In this document: positions 35,721 to 44,768 of the stretch, piece after piece
Layout: each line of letters starts with the position of its first letter
How positions within the stretch are numbered: position 1 is the stretch's first letter
Source: Desulfobacteraceae bacterium
Lineage (GTDB): Bacteria; Desulfobacterota; Desulfobacteria; Desulfobacterales; Desulfobacteraceae
Assembly (NCBI GenBank): GCA_016744295.1
Contig: JADGEQ010000001.1
Coordinates: 62,001-126,000, forward strand
Direction: 5' to 3'
DNA length: 64,000 nt
Translations under genes and position numbers: made by a program
The notes under the pieces: model-generated
What the model was told of the DNA's origin: nothing
Databases searched by the model: none
Seen by the model: only the letters and a program-made list of their open reading frames with translations

Positions 35721-36617
35721 ATGTACTCTGTTTTGAATATTACGGCTGACACACTTCATTGCGGAAATATCGGTCATGCCATCACTGATTTCAGTAGTGC
35801 CTGTCGCATTGCAAATAAATACGGCTTTCAAGGCGTGAATGTCGACCTGTCTGATATGCTAACTGAATCAGCAGACAAGATATTTAAAGATCTTGCATCA
35901 AACCAGTTGAGAGCAGCTTCATTTGGAATACCGGTAAAATTCTTTTCACCCGATGCTGAATATTTCGAAAGTATCGACACTTTCGAATCAGTTGCCGAAC
36001 TGGCTGCAAAAATCAATTGCAGGGTAGCCTTGTGCTATCTTCCCCCATTTTCAGAGGATCTGAATTTTAATGATCTCTTTGAAAGAACAGTTTCCCGAAT
36101 AGAAAAAATAAAACCGATTCTTTTTGAGAATAATATAAAAATTGGTTTCGAATTCATTGGCCCGACTGAAACCCGGACAGATACTAAATATGATTTTATC
36201 CATACCATAGACGGGACAAGGGCGCTGATAGCAGCATCCGGCATATATGGATTCGGAGGTTTCAAACTGGATTCCCATCACTGGCAGAACAGCGGTGCAT
36301 CTCTTCTGGATATCAAGCACCTGGATTTGTCTTATCTTCTCTATCTCGAATTAAACGACGGTCTGCCTGATTATACCATTCACGATATGCCCGAATTTGA
36401 AAGAGAACTTCCTCTGACGACCCATATAACAGATAACATCGGTCTGTTGGATGCGTTGAGGCAAAAAGGATATAAAGGCCCTGTTGCCATTGAACCGTGG
36501 AATGAACAGATCCGCCAGATGCCTGTTGAGGAAGCGATTAGAAAAGTCAAGCAGTCATTGGATGTGTGTTTTGAGCAAGCCGGCCTCCGGGCAAATAAAG
36601 GGAAAGGACAAGATTGA
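35721..36617 (+). CDS. sugar phosphate isomerase/epimerase-like TIM barrel
   Basis: This 298-residue protein (ATG 35721; a GTG three bases earlier is possible) has the xylose-isomerase-like barrel of the IolE/IolI/hydroxypyruvate isomerase group. Metal-ligand-type residues are visible as IGFEFIGPTETR (Glu), FKLDSHHWQN (Asp/His), LELNDGL and PVAIEPWN (last-strand Glu). It follows the cyclase with essentially no gap (AAAGGA overlaps the cyclase's end). It could isomerise or epimerise the carbocyclic or sugar intermediate. Confidence 0.78.
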   Translation: MYSVLNITADTLHCGNIGHAITDFSSACRIANKYGFQGVNVDLSDMLTESADKIFKDLASNQLRAASFGIPVKFFSPDAEYFESIDTFESVAELAAKINCRVALCYLPPFSEDLNFNDLFERTVSRIEKIKPILFENNIKIGFEFIGPTETRTDTKYDFIHTIDGTRALIAASGIYGFGGFKLDSHHWQNSGASLLDIKHLDLSYLLYLELNDGLPDYTIHDMPEFERELPLTTHITDNIGLLDALRQKGYKGPVAIEPWNEQIRQMPVEEAIRKVKQSLDVCFEQAGLRANKGKGQD

Positions 36618-37726
36618 CTGCCGTGATGCCAAGACGTCATGGCGGTTCTGCCCGCCTGGCTACCATTTTTCTAACTTCAGACTGTAATATGCACTGTTCC
36701 TACTGCTATGCCCTTGAAAATAAATTTGATTCTTCAACATCATGGAATACTGATTCATTTGAATCGATCCTGGATCTCCTGGCTGAAAATAGTTACCAGT
36801 TATCCATCGGAGGCGGGGAACCGCTAACCCACCCTGATCTGGCTTACGCCCTCGCTGAAAAATCCTCGAAACGGAAAATAAAAACCGCTCTGCTGACCAA
36901 TGGAGTTCTGTTGAACGAGTCTTTGCTGATAAAAGCAAAAAAAGCAGGGATACAGTGGATACAGATCTCGATGGATTCACTTGAGCAGGCAAAGCGTTGT
37001 GCCGCTGCCATCAAAATCGGTCATGAGCTGGGTATCCGTATGGCTGCAGGAACGGTAATGATAGAGGAGAATATAAAAGCACTCGGGGATATCCACAACA
37101 TCCTGATTGAAAATAACGCTTTTGGATGGCGGATTTTCAGGATGACTCCCCTTGGCAGTCAGCAGAATCTGTCTGAAGGTTCAGGCAGCAAGCAATGGAT
37201 TGATCTGCTGCTCCGGATGGAAGAAAGTCCCGGGCTTAAAGGCAGTCCGATGCAGATCCGCTATGAACCCAGCATCCTTCCGATTGAATGGCTCGTATCA
37301 CTCCCTTCTGAAATGAAACTGGAAATCTGCGGTGGGAGAACATCCCGACGGATCTTCATCTATCCTGACGGTAAGGTATATGCCTGTGGACTGCCAAGTC
37401 AGCGTGGTAAACAGATTGGTAATTTTCTTAAAAACCGGGATCAATTTATTTCATCGTTGAGTAAAAAGCACACAATCAGCCAGTGGCCTTCAGGTTCAGG
37501 ATCTTTACCGGATAGACTGGTCGACAAAAACTATTGTACCCGGACATGCATGGGCGGCTGCACCCAGGTTCGTGGAAAACTGGCCTGTGATATTCGCTGC
37601 GACTATAAAAACAGGCTGGTACCTGTCTGCTGTTTTGAAAAACTGCAGTTGTCCAGAGGGCCGGACCGTCAGGGTCTTATTTTTTATCCCTCTGAAATCT
37701 ATAATTCTATCGGGTCTCCAACATAA
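36614..37726 (+). CDS. radical SAM/SPASM-type enzyme 1
   Basis: This 370-residue protein starts at TTG 36614, overlapping the previous stop (ATTGA) and following AAAGGA. The SAM cluster motif is CNMHCSYC (Cys 24, 28, 31), then the GGE motif (LSIGGGEPLTHPDL). The C-terminus has further cysteines (CGGRTSRRIFIYPDGKVYAC, CTRTCMGGC, CDIRC, CCF) consistent with one or two auxiliary [4Fe-4S] clusters of SPASM type. Such proteins oxidise or cross-link peptides or sugars. The product is unknown. A one-base overlap (TAATG) joins it to the next gene. Confidence 0.85.
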   Translation: MTAVMPRRHGGSARLATIFLTSDCNMHCSYCYALENKFDSSTSWNTDSFESILDLLAENSYQLSIGGGEPLTHPDLAYALAEKSSKRKIKTALLTNGVLLNESLLIKAKKAGIQWIQISMDSLEQAKRCAAAIKIGHELGIRMAAGTVMIEENIKALGDIHNILIENNAFGWRIFRMTPLGSQQNLSEGSGSKQWIDLLLRMEESPGLKGSPMQIRYEPSILPIEWLVSLPSEMKLEICGGRTSRRIFIYPDGKVYACGLPSQRGKQIGNFLKNRDQFISSLSKKHTISQWPSGSGSLPDRLVDKNYCTRTCMGGCTQVRGKLACDIRCDYKNRLVPVCCFEKLQLSRGPDRQGLIFYPSEIYNSIGSPT

Positions 37727-39213
37727 TGCGTATTCTGCTTATCCAGCCTGCAGGCTGCCTCCCTGCATGGCCGACCCGCCCCAGAGCAGTTGAACCGATG
37801 GGACTGCTCTATGTGGCAGGTGCCTTTCGTGATGCCGGCGCAGATGTTGAGATTATTGACATGGCTCTTGGATTTGGTGATCTTGAAAAGGCATTCTTAA
37901 AATTATCCAGTGGATATTACGATATGGTTGGAATTGCCCTGGCCAGCCAGGCAGTTCTATGGAACGGACTGGCAATGGCCTGGGATATCAAGAATACTGC
38001 ACCCGGTACCCCCATTTTCACAGGGGGTGTTTTTGCCACATTAAACGCCCAGTGGCTGCTTGAGGCCACGCCTGCAATAGATTGTGTTGTTCTTGGAGAA
38101 GGAGAAGCGTTTGCACAGCAGATTGTCCTGGAAAAAGGCAATTATCGAAAAATCGATTCAGCATGTTATCGTGACAAACCCGCCATGGATCAAGCCCCCT
38201 TTTTTGCCCCATTTTCATCGGGCTGCAATGTCAGGCCCGACCGCAGGCTGCTCCCTCGGGTTCTGGCCCGGGGAGAAACCCCTTCAATTGTTGCCACACG
38301 GGGTTGTGGAGGAGGATGCTCTTTTTGCTGCATTTCAAAATACAGCGGTTCCAGATGGAGGGGCAGAAATGCCCTTGACGTTGTGCAGGAATTAAAAGAA
38401 CTGTATGAGCGCTTCGGTACCCTCCAATTTCATCTGATTGACGATAACCTGTTTGGTCACACCCCCTCAGCCCGGGACTGGATCAGGCAGTTTTTATCTG
38501 CACTTGAATCAACCGATCTTCAATTCAGCTTTAAAACCACCTGCCGGCTGGACGATCTGGACACGGATCTGATTCCGGATATTAAAAGAGCCGGATTCAA
38601 GCTTCTCAAGATAGGGGTTGAGACCTTCAGCCAGGCGACTCAAAAAAAATATAGTAAACGGATTAAACGTTCAGAGGCCTCGTCCATACTAAAAATACTT
38701 GAACAAAAAGAAATTGATGTATCTCTCGGTCTGATCATGTTCGATCCCTGGTGTACGGTTGATGATCTGCATGAAAACATGGCCTTTTTGGACGAGCAAC
38801 CGAAAATTTGGGGGCGGCACCTTCTGCGCAGCGAATTAAAAGCCTATCGGGGAACACGGGTTGAAAACCTGATAGAAAAAGAAGGTCTTTCGATGAACCG
38901 GACCATTATGGGCACCCAATGGCAATTCCGCAGCAGCAGGACAAAAGCCGTTTTTAAAAAATTTGACCAATTTTTAAAATCAAATGTGCTCGGCATTGAA
39001 TGGAAAATATATAATGTCCAAAAAGCGGCATTGAGTAAGAATTTAAAACCCGAAGTACCGGCCAGTTTTCTGGAAATGTTAAAACTGTCCTGGATTAAAT
39101 TATTTAAAGATGCACTGACCGGGGAATCAGTATCTGATAAAACCATGAATTATCTTCAATTGCTGAATAATGAAACTGACCGCTATGTAAAAAAATCAGA
39201 GGTGATTGAATGA
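37726..39213 (+). CDS. B12-binding-type radical SAM enzyme 2
   Basis: This 495-residue protein has an N-terminal B12-binding-like fold (1-135, RILLIQPAGCLP ... EIIDMALGF ... IFTGGVFATLN), then the radical SAM domain with CGGGCSFC (Cys 194, 198, 201) and a barrel ending near 400. The C-terminus contains conserved-looking RLLRSELKAYRGTRVENL features of the class B (BchE-like) methylases and cyclases. The classic DxHxxG cobalamin-binding motif is not evident, so cobalamin binding is uncertain. It overlaps both neighbours by 1 and 4 bases. Confidence 0.85.
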   Translation: MRILLIQPAGCLPAWPTRPRAVEPMGLLYVAGAFRDAGADVEIIDMALGFGDLEKAFLKLSSGYYDMVGIALASQAVLWNGLAMAWDIKNTAPGTPIFTGGVFATLNAQWLLEATPAIDCVVLGEGEAFAQQIVLEKGNYRKIDSACYRDKPAMDQAPFFAPFSSGCNVRPDRRLLPRVLARGETPSIVATRGCGGGCSFCCISKYSGSRWRGRNALDVVQELKELYERFGTLQFHLIDDNLFGHTPSARDWIRQFLSALESTDLQFSFKTTCRLDDLDTDLIPDIKRAGFKLLKIGVETFSQATQKKYSKRIKRSEASSILKILEQKEIDVSLGLIMFDPWCTVDDLHENMAFLDEQPKIWGRHLLRSELKAYRGTRVENLIEKEGLSMNRTIMGTQWQFRSSRTKAVFKKFDQFLKSNVLGIEWKIYNVQKAALSKNLKPEVPASFLEMLKLSWIKLFKDALTGESVSDKTMNYLQLLNNETDRYVKKSEVIE

Positions 39214-40016
39214 ATCCCACACAGGCAGGGCTTGAAATAACTACAAAATGCCATGCAGAATGCATAGGATGTCCCCACGGTGCCATAGACAGAAAAAACA
39301 GGAACATGGGAACAGACATTGCCCTGGAATTGATTGATCAGCTTTCCGATATGGGCGTTAAAAAATTATCACCGTATCGCGTGGGAGAACCCACCCTTCA
39401 CCCAGACTGGGCGATTATCTGCAGTCACGGCCTGAACAAAGGGATGAAGGTCAGACTCTATACAAATGTCTCAACGCTTAATGATGAAACCGTTGCTGAT
39501 GAACTTGCGGTCTCTGTTTCTGAAGTTGTTTTCAGTATTGACGGCCTAACTATTAAATCCAGCCGCAGGGCAAGGCCGGGTCTTGATCCTGATCAAATTT
39601 TTTCTAATGCAGCTCAATTTCTTTCAAGAAAAAAACGACCGCCGGTAACCGTACGGATGACAGCCTTTGACTGGTCTGAAAATGAAGCGGATGCTTTCTG
39701 CAAAAAATGGAAGGCCCTTGGTGCGGAGGCTGTAATCGTTGTTCCGGATATACGTTCCGGCAAACTAAGGAATTCTTTGATTCCGTGTATGCGCCTTGAA
39801 TCGCAGATAACCATTCTCGTAGACTGCAAGGTTGCCCTGTGCTGTCGCGACTGGTACGGTAAAATCATTCTCGGTGATGCAGCCACAACATCGCTGCATG
39901 ATATATGGACAGGCAAACCCTATAATAAAATCCGTGCATTACATGTACAAGGAACGTCAGACAGTATACCGCTCTGTGCCGGATGCACAAGCCGATGGAA
40001 GGAAAACCATCAGTAA
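39210..40016 (+). CDS. radical SAM enzyme 3, BtrN-like architecture
   Basis: This compact 268-residue protein has the SAM motif CHAECIGC (Cys 14, 18, 21) directly at the N-terminus. The auxiliary-cluster region is CMRLES ... DCKVALCCRDWYGKIILGD ... LHDIWTGK ... CAGC. Size and layout match BtrN, the radical SAM dehydrogenase that oxidises 2-deoxy-scyllo-inosamine in butirosin biosynthesis, including the C-terminal I-x-DIW block of the SPASM/Twitch group. The GGE motif is replaced by RVGEPTLHP. With a DOI-synthase-like gene four genes upstream, a cyclitol alcohol oxidation is plausible. It overlaps the preceding gene by 4 bases. Confidence 0.82.
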   Translation: MNPTQAGLEITTKCHAECIGCPHGAIDRKNRNMGTDIALELIDQLSDMGVKKLSPYRVGEPTLHPDWAIICSHGLNKGMKVRLYTNVSTLNDETVADELAVSVSEVVFSIDGLTIKSSRRARPGLDPDQIFSNAAQFLSRKKRPPVTVRMTAFDWSENEADAFCKKWKALGAEAVIVVPDIRSGKLRNSLIPCMRLESQITILVDCKVALCCRDWYGKIILGDAATTSLHDIWTGKPYNKIRALHVQGTSDSIPLCAGCTSRWKENHQ

Positions 40017-40030
40017 CGGGTCAAAAAACA

Positions 40031-41983
40031 ATGACTGAAATGACGGTACAAATAGCCCAGATCAATGCCCAGGCAGGATCACAACAATATCTTCCTTATT
40101 CTGCCGGTATGCTGCAGACATATGCCCAAAGCAGGCCACTAGTAGCAGAACATATCAAATTCCTGCCTGTTATCAGTCATCGGAAGCCTGTTAACGATTT
40201 ATTGCAGGACGTTGACAATCCAAATGTTTTTGCTGTCTCGGTCTATATGTGGAACTTCAACCTGAGCATGGCTCTGGCCGAAAAGGTAAAAAAACAGAAT
40301 CCTGACTGTCTCATTATTGCAGGCGGTCCGCATATTCCGAATAGGGTAATAGATTTTTTCAACCGTTTTCCAATAATCGACATTATTTGTCACGGTGAAG
40401 GTGAAATTACCTTTGCCGACATACTTGAATGCCGCGTTAAATCCTCAGATTTCAATAATGTAAAAGGGATATCCTTTAGAAGTTCCCATACCGGCCGTAT
40501 TGTCTCAACAAAACCCAGACAAAAAATACAGGATCTTTCCATACTCCCTTCTCCATACCTTGCCGGAACATTTGACACGCTGATAAATACTCACAAAGAT
40601 ACTGACTGGCTTGTGGTCTGGGAAACGAACAGGGGATGCCCCTATACCTGCACCTTCTGCAATTGGGGATATACAGGAGACCTGAAAATCTATTCTTTCC
40701 CCATGGCGCGACTTTTGGGTGAAATTGATTGGTTCTCAGGTAGGAGGCTCAAATGGATCAGCGGTTGTGATGCAAACTTTGGGATATTGAAACAGGACGT
40801 TCTTATAGCCAAAGCACTTGCCCGGGTCAAAATAATAACCGGTTTTCCTGAAACATTCAGAGTCTGCATGGCAAAGAACAGTAATGAACGGGTCCTGGAA
40901 ACCGCTTCCATCCTTCACGACGGCCAGCTTCACAAAGGGGTTTCCATTTCCATGCAAAGCCTGGATCCGGATACATTAAACCACATCAAACGCCGAAATA
41001 TAGGAATGGAATCATTTAAGTCACTCCAGGCCAGGTATTTTGAGGCAGACATACCAACCTTCACCGAATTGATCATCGGACTTCCCGGAGAAACTTACAA
41101 CTCGTTCAAAAAAGGGATTGATCAGATTCTGGATGCAGGACAGCACTCGCAGATAAAAATCAATTATTGTACGATTCTTCCCAACGCTGAGCTTGCAACA
41201 ACCGAATACAGGGAACGCCATGCCATAAAAAGCGTCAAGGTTCCTTTATTCCAGGTTCATGCCGATCTGAGAGCCTCAGACCCCGACATGGCTGAAGATG
41301 AACATATCCTTGTGGCGACTGCCTCAATGCCACATAAAGACTGGCGGAGAGCTTATTATTTTGCCTGGGCAGTACAATGTTTTCACATGCTCCATATGCT
41401 ACAGCCGATGGCAATTTTTCTCAGACAGGCACATAGTATTGCTTACAGTAAATTTTATGAGAGTCTCCTGGAATTCGGCATGGAAAATACCGGCACATTG
41501 ATCCACACGGAACTGCAGCAGCTCGACCGCATACTGGATCGTGTAATGGACGGCATTGGATTTGATCAACGGTTAAAGGGTTATGGCGACATATCATGGC
41601 CTGCCGAAGAAGCAAGCTTCATTCGCCTGAACAGCAGCCTGCCAGTCTTTTTTGAACAAATTAAAAAATTCTGGACTTCAATCACCCGGGATTGGGAAAT
41701 CAATATAGATAAAAAGATTGAAACCGATCTTTTCCTCATGCTTGAATCATCTGTGGTCAATTTCAAACGGGATAGGGATCAAATACTGTATATGAATACT
41801 AACCTGCCGGAATTCATTGACTCGGTTAGGGCTTTGAAACCGGCTAAATTAATCAGGGAAGAAAAAATTTACAAAAGTATCTGTCCGGCATCACAACCCA
41901 GAGACCCTCAGGAATTCGCCCGCAATGTTGTCTGGCATGGTCGAAAAGGTGGAAGATACAGATACCGGATTGAACCCATATAA
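40031..41983 (+). CDS. B12-binding-type radical SAM enzyme 4
   Basis: From ATG 40031 this is 650 residues; an in-frame ATG at 39983 lies inside the previous gene. There is an N-terminal B12-binding-like domain (about 5-150, LIIAGGPHIPN and ICHGEGEITF, which are typical of the BchE-like group), the SAM motif CPYTCTFC (Cys 203, 207, 210) with NWGYTGDLKIYSF, and a barrel with GVSISMQSLDPDTL and ELIIGLPGET. About 200 C-terminal residues form a helical domain. It lies 14 bases downstream of radical SAM 3. Such enzymes methylate unactivated carbons or rearrange rings. Confidence 0.87.
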   Translation: MTEMTVQIAQINAQAGSQQYLPYSAGMLQTYAQSRPLVAEHIKFLPVISHRKPVNDLLQDVDNPNVFAVSVYMWNFNLSMALAEKVKKQNPDCLIIAGGPHIPNRVIDFFNRFPIIDIICHGEGEITFADILECRVKSSDFNNVKGISFRSSHTGRIVSTKPRQKIQDLSILPSPYLAGTFDTLINTHKDTDWLVVWETNRGCPYTCTFCNWGYTGDLKIYSFPMARLLGEIDWFSGRRLKWISGCDANFGILKQDVLIAKALARVKIITGFPETFRVCMAKNSNERVLETASILHDGQLHKGVSISMQSLDPDTLNHIKRRNIGMESFKSLQARYFEADIPTFTELIIGLPGETYNSFKKGIDQILDAGQHSQIKINYCTILPNAELATTEYRERHAIKSVKVPLFQVHADLRASDPDMAEDEHILVATASMPHKDWRRAYYFAWAVQCFHMLHMLQPMAIFLRQAHSIAYSKFYESLLEFGMENTGTLIHTELQQLDRILDRVMDGIGFDQRLKGYGDISWPAEEASFIRLNSSLPVFFEQIKKFWTSITRDWEINIDKKIETDLFLMLESSVVNFKRDRDQILYMNTNLPEFIDSVRALKPAKLIREEKIYKSICPASQPRDPQEFARNVVWHGRKGGRYRYRIEPI

Positions 41984-42024
41984 TTTGTGAATAAACCCTA
42001 TAACCTGTGGATAGAACAGCTAAA

Positions 42025-42840
42025 ATGGATAATGCACCAAAATTCATCGAGATACATAAAAAAGACCAGATACGGGAGCCGGAGAGAATGGGGATAGTCA
42101 ATCCATCCAGGGCTGCCAGAATGTTAAACCGGATAGTCTTTGATGTGACCTATAATTGTACACTTGACTGCCCGAACTGCAATCGGTTGTGCGGCGTTTT
42201 TCCTAGAAAAAATGATATCAGTCTTTCAAAAATTAAAGGCTTTGTAGATTCATCCATAGAAATGAAAAAATACTGGGTCCATATTTTCATCGCTGGGGGT
42301 GAACCCAGCCTCCATCCGGAGATTGATTCAATTTTTAAAGAATTAAAGCGGTATGTTCTTTTCTTTAAAAAAGAATTCAAAGCCAACTCTATTGTAAAAT
42401 ATTTCACAAACAATCATTCGAAAAAAGCGCAGGACAGGTTGAAAAATCTGCCTGATTTTATCAATATGGTCAGCAATTCAGATAAAAAGAATGCCGGAAC
42501 CAGATTCAAACCCATGCTTGTGGCACCCATTGACCTTAATTTTTATGATGACAATCATCTGATGCCCTGTCAGGAATTATATAATTGCGGCATGACTTTG
42601 AATTACAAAGGATATTATCCTTGCGCAGAGGCAGCTGCCATTGATGATACATTTTTAAAAAAAGATATGGCCATAGAAAAACTGGCAGATGTCAACTTTA
42701 ACAATATGGTCGAAATCCTTCACCATACATGCAGGTATTGCGGTCATTATTTTGAACCATTGGGATTCAAAAGAAGTGAAAAACTGATGATATCACAAAC
42801 CTGGAAACAACACCTGAAAAATATGCAGATCAGAATATGA
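42025..42840 (+). CDS. radical SAM enzyme 5
   Basis: I give the ATG at 42025 (271 residues). GTG 42007 and ATG 42088 (GGAGCCGGAGAGA upstream) are alternatives, and the last has the best ribosome site. The SAM motif CTLDCPNC (Cys 45, 49, 52), GGEPSLHPEI and C-terminal cysteines (MPCQELYNCGM, YYPCAEAAAIDD, CRYCGHYF) suggest an auxiliary cluster or metal site. It ends in the same ATGA overlap that starts the glycerophosphotransferase-like gene. The product is unknown. Confidence 0.8.
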   Translation: MDNAPKFIEIHKKDQIREPERMGIVNPSRAARMLNRIVFDVTYNCTLDCPNCNRLCGVFPRKNDISLSKIKGFVDSSIEMKKYWVHIFIAGGEPSLHPEIDSIFKELKRYVLFFKKEFKANSIVKYFTNNHSKKAQDRLKNLPDFINMVSNSDKKNAGTRFKPMLVAPIDLNFYDDNHLMPCQELYNCGMTLNYKGYYPCAEAAAIDDTFLKKDMAIEKLADVNFNNMVEILHHTCRYCGHYFEPLGFKRSEKLMISQTWKQHLKNMQIRI

Positions 42841-44012
42841 GCAGACAAGAATCAGTATCTAAATTTTCTCCGGTCAATATCGGTTTCATTTTCCTGGGCC
42901 ATATTGCACATATCCACCATGCCGCACCCATTGCATTCGAACTTTCCGCAGATACCCGGGTTTGTATTTCTATGTTCGCCTCCTCAAGAAACTGTCTTGA
43001 ATTACTGAAGGATTTATCAAAGAAGTACCCTGAAAACAGATGTAAAATTGAATTTCTATATCTGCCCTGGTACAAGCGTCCTCTTTTATTGCTCAAAGAA
43101 ATGGAATACCTGACAACGGATATTATAAAGGCATATACAAATACGCTGAACACCTTTTCAATCCTTGTGACTCCCCATGACAACCTGGAGTATTTCCTGA
43201 ACCGGAACAACAGGAATATAAAATTAATCGCATCACTTCACGGTATGGAATCGGAACAGCGTTTCGGCATTCCGCCAAAATACGGGGGATATGATTATTA
43301 TCTGCTTCCCGGCCCGGCCAGGTATCAGCATATGCTGGACAACAAAATCACGACAAAAATAAATTCAACAATAATCGGTTACCCTAAATTTGATGCTGTA
43401 AACAAAGAGCCTGTCCTCATTTTCAAGAACGATCGACCTGTGGTCGTCTATGCCCCGCATTGGAACAAAGATTTGTCATCCTGGTATCCCTGGGGAAATG
43501 AGATACTGAAATTATTTGCAGCAAGCAGGAAATATAATCTGATTTTTGCCCCCCATGTTAAATTATTTTCCGCTAGAACTTATCCTATCCCGAAAGAAGC
43601 CCGGTATTCGGCCAATATCTATATCGACACCAAAGGATTTGGCCTTGTAGATATGACCTATATGAATACTGCCGATATTTATATAGGGGATGTCAGCAGC
43701 CAGATTTGCGAATTCATTTGTACTCCCCGGCCCTGTGTTTTTTTAAACTGCCATCAGATGCAATATAAAAATCGTCCTGGTTTCGAGATGTGGGAACTAG
43801 GGGACGTCATAAGCATCATTGACGATCTTATACCGGCATTAGATTCGTCCTCAGTCCGACACAGGCAGTATCAGGCAGTTCAGGAAAAATATTTTGAAAA
43901 CAGGACCATCATGTCAGAAATATCGGCCGGAAAAAGTGGAGCAACTGCAATCTTAGAGTATGCTCTGTCAGAAAACATTTTACCTGAAAACAAAGAACAC
44001 ATGCCCCTATGA
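42837..44012 (+). CDS. CDP-glycerol glycerophosphotransferase-like enzyme
   Basis: This 391-residue protein has the GT-B-like fold of the TagB/TagF glycerophosphotransferase family. Visible family features are LHGMESEQRFGIPP (early His), YAPHWNKDLSSW, FAPHVKLF, and IYIGDVSSQICEFICTPRPC followed by FLNCHQMQYKNRPGF. In Gram-positives such enzymes build teichoic acids; in Gram-negatives they decorate capsules and O-chains. Here it could attach a phospho-polyol to the island's product. It overlaps both neighbours by 4 bases. Confidence 0.78.
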   Translation: MSRQESVSKFSPVNIGFIFLGHIAHIHHAAPIAFELSADTRVCISMFASSRNCLELLKDLSKKYPENRCKIEFLYLPWYKRPLLLLKEMEYLTTDIIKAYTNTLNTFSILVTPHDNLEYFLNRNNRNIKLIASLHGMESEQRFGIPPKYGGYDYYLLPGPARYQHMLDNKITTKINSTIIGYPKFDAVNKEPVLIFKNDRPVVVYAPHWNKDLSSWYPWGNEILKLFAASRKYNLIFAPHVKLFSARTYPIPKEARYSANIYIDTKGFGLVDMTYMNTADIYIGDVSSQICEFICTPRPCVFLNCHQMQYKNRPGFEMWELGDVISIIDDLIPALDSSSVRHRQYQAVQEKYFENRTIMSEISAGKSGATAILEYALSENILPENKEHMPL

Positions 44013-44755
44013 ATTACCAGACTGAAAGTGATGAAACCTGGAACAGATCTTCAGACAATGTTTTGAAAATGCTTTCCCATTGCGGGATAACTGCCTGCAA
44101 ACGGTCACAGGGACTCTGGCTGACCTCTTCCTGGAATCTGTTCAAACCATTTGGTCTCCAATCGGGTATTCACAGCTGGCGCCGCACCAACGCACCTCTG
44201 GCCCTAAAAAACGGTCGTGTTTCTTTCCATGACTCACTGGTACAGATCCGATTTGATTCAAACGCATTCCTCATGGTTTACAAGAGCGGACATATCCGGT
44301 GGATTCCGCAGGACGGATTGAATTATTATGCCGAACTTTTTTCCGGTCACCTGCCTGGCTCATGGCAGGGAGATCTTATGGGGTTATATCTGGACAAATA
44401 CGACTATCTGCCGGATTATGAACGGCTTAACCGCCTGGCCAGTCAAGGGCCTGGAAAATTCTGGGCTGAACCGCGCGGAGAACAGACCGACTGGCAGAAA
44501 ACAAAATGCCTGCCTATTGGACGAAATGGCAAGCATACCATTCATGGGGCCGCCTGTTTCCGGTTTCCAGTTGCCAATGATTCCCGCACCATCTTGATCA
44601 AATCACTGGAAGAGATTTCCATTGATCATACTCCGGACGATGATATCCACCCCCAGATTTTAATACCGCCTGAAAAAAAAATATTAATTACCAAGCTGCC
44701 TGGATTTTCCAATCCATCTGCCCAGATGTTTGGAAATCCTTTATTTATCGATTAG
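44009..44755 (+). CDS. unknown 248-residue island protein
   Basis: I do not recognise this protein. It is soluble, rich in Trp, Tyr, Gly and His, with no signal peptide or membrane helix. Parts such as FKPFGLQSGIHSWRRTNAPL and GHIRWIPQDGLNYYAELFSG resemble no motif I know. It is translationally coupled to the glycerophosphotransferase-like gene (4-base overlap) and is the last plus-strand gene of the operon, so it is likely to act in the same pathway. Confidence 0.65.
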   Translation: MNYQTESDETWNRSSDNVLKMLSHCGITACKRSQGLWLTSSWNLFKPFGLQSGIHSWRRTNAPLALKNGRVSFHDSLVQIRFDSNAFLMVYKSGHIRWIPQDGLNYYAELFSGHLPGSWQGDLMGLYLDKYDYLPDYERLNRLASQGPGKFWAEPRGEQTDWQKTKCLPIGRNGKHTIHGAACFRFPVANDSRTILIKSLEEISIDHTPDDDIHPQILIPPEKKILITKLPGFSNPSAQMFGNPLFID

Positions 44756-44768
44756 AAAAGGGATTGAT

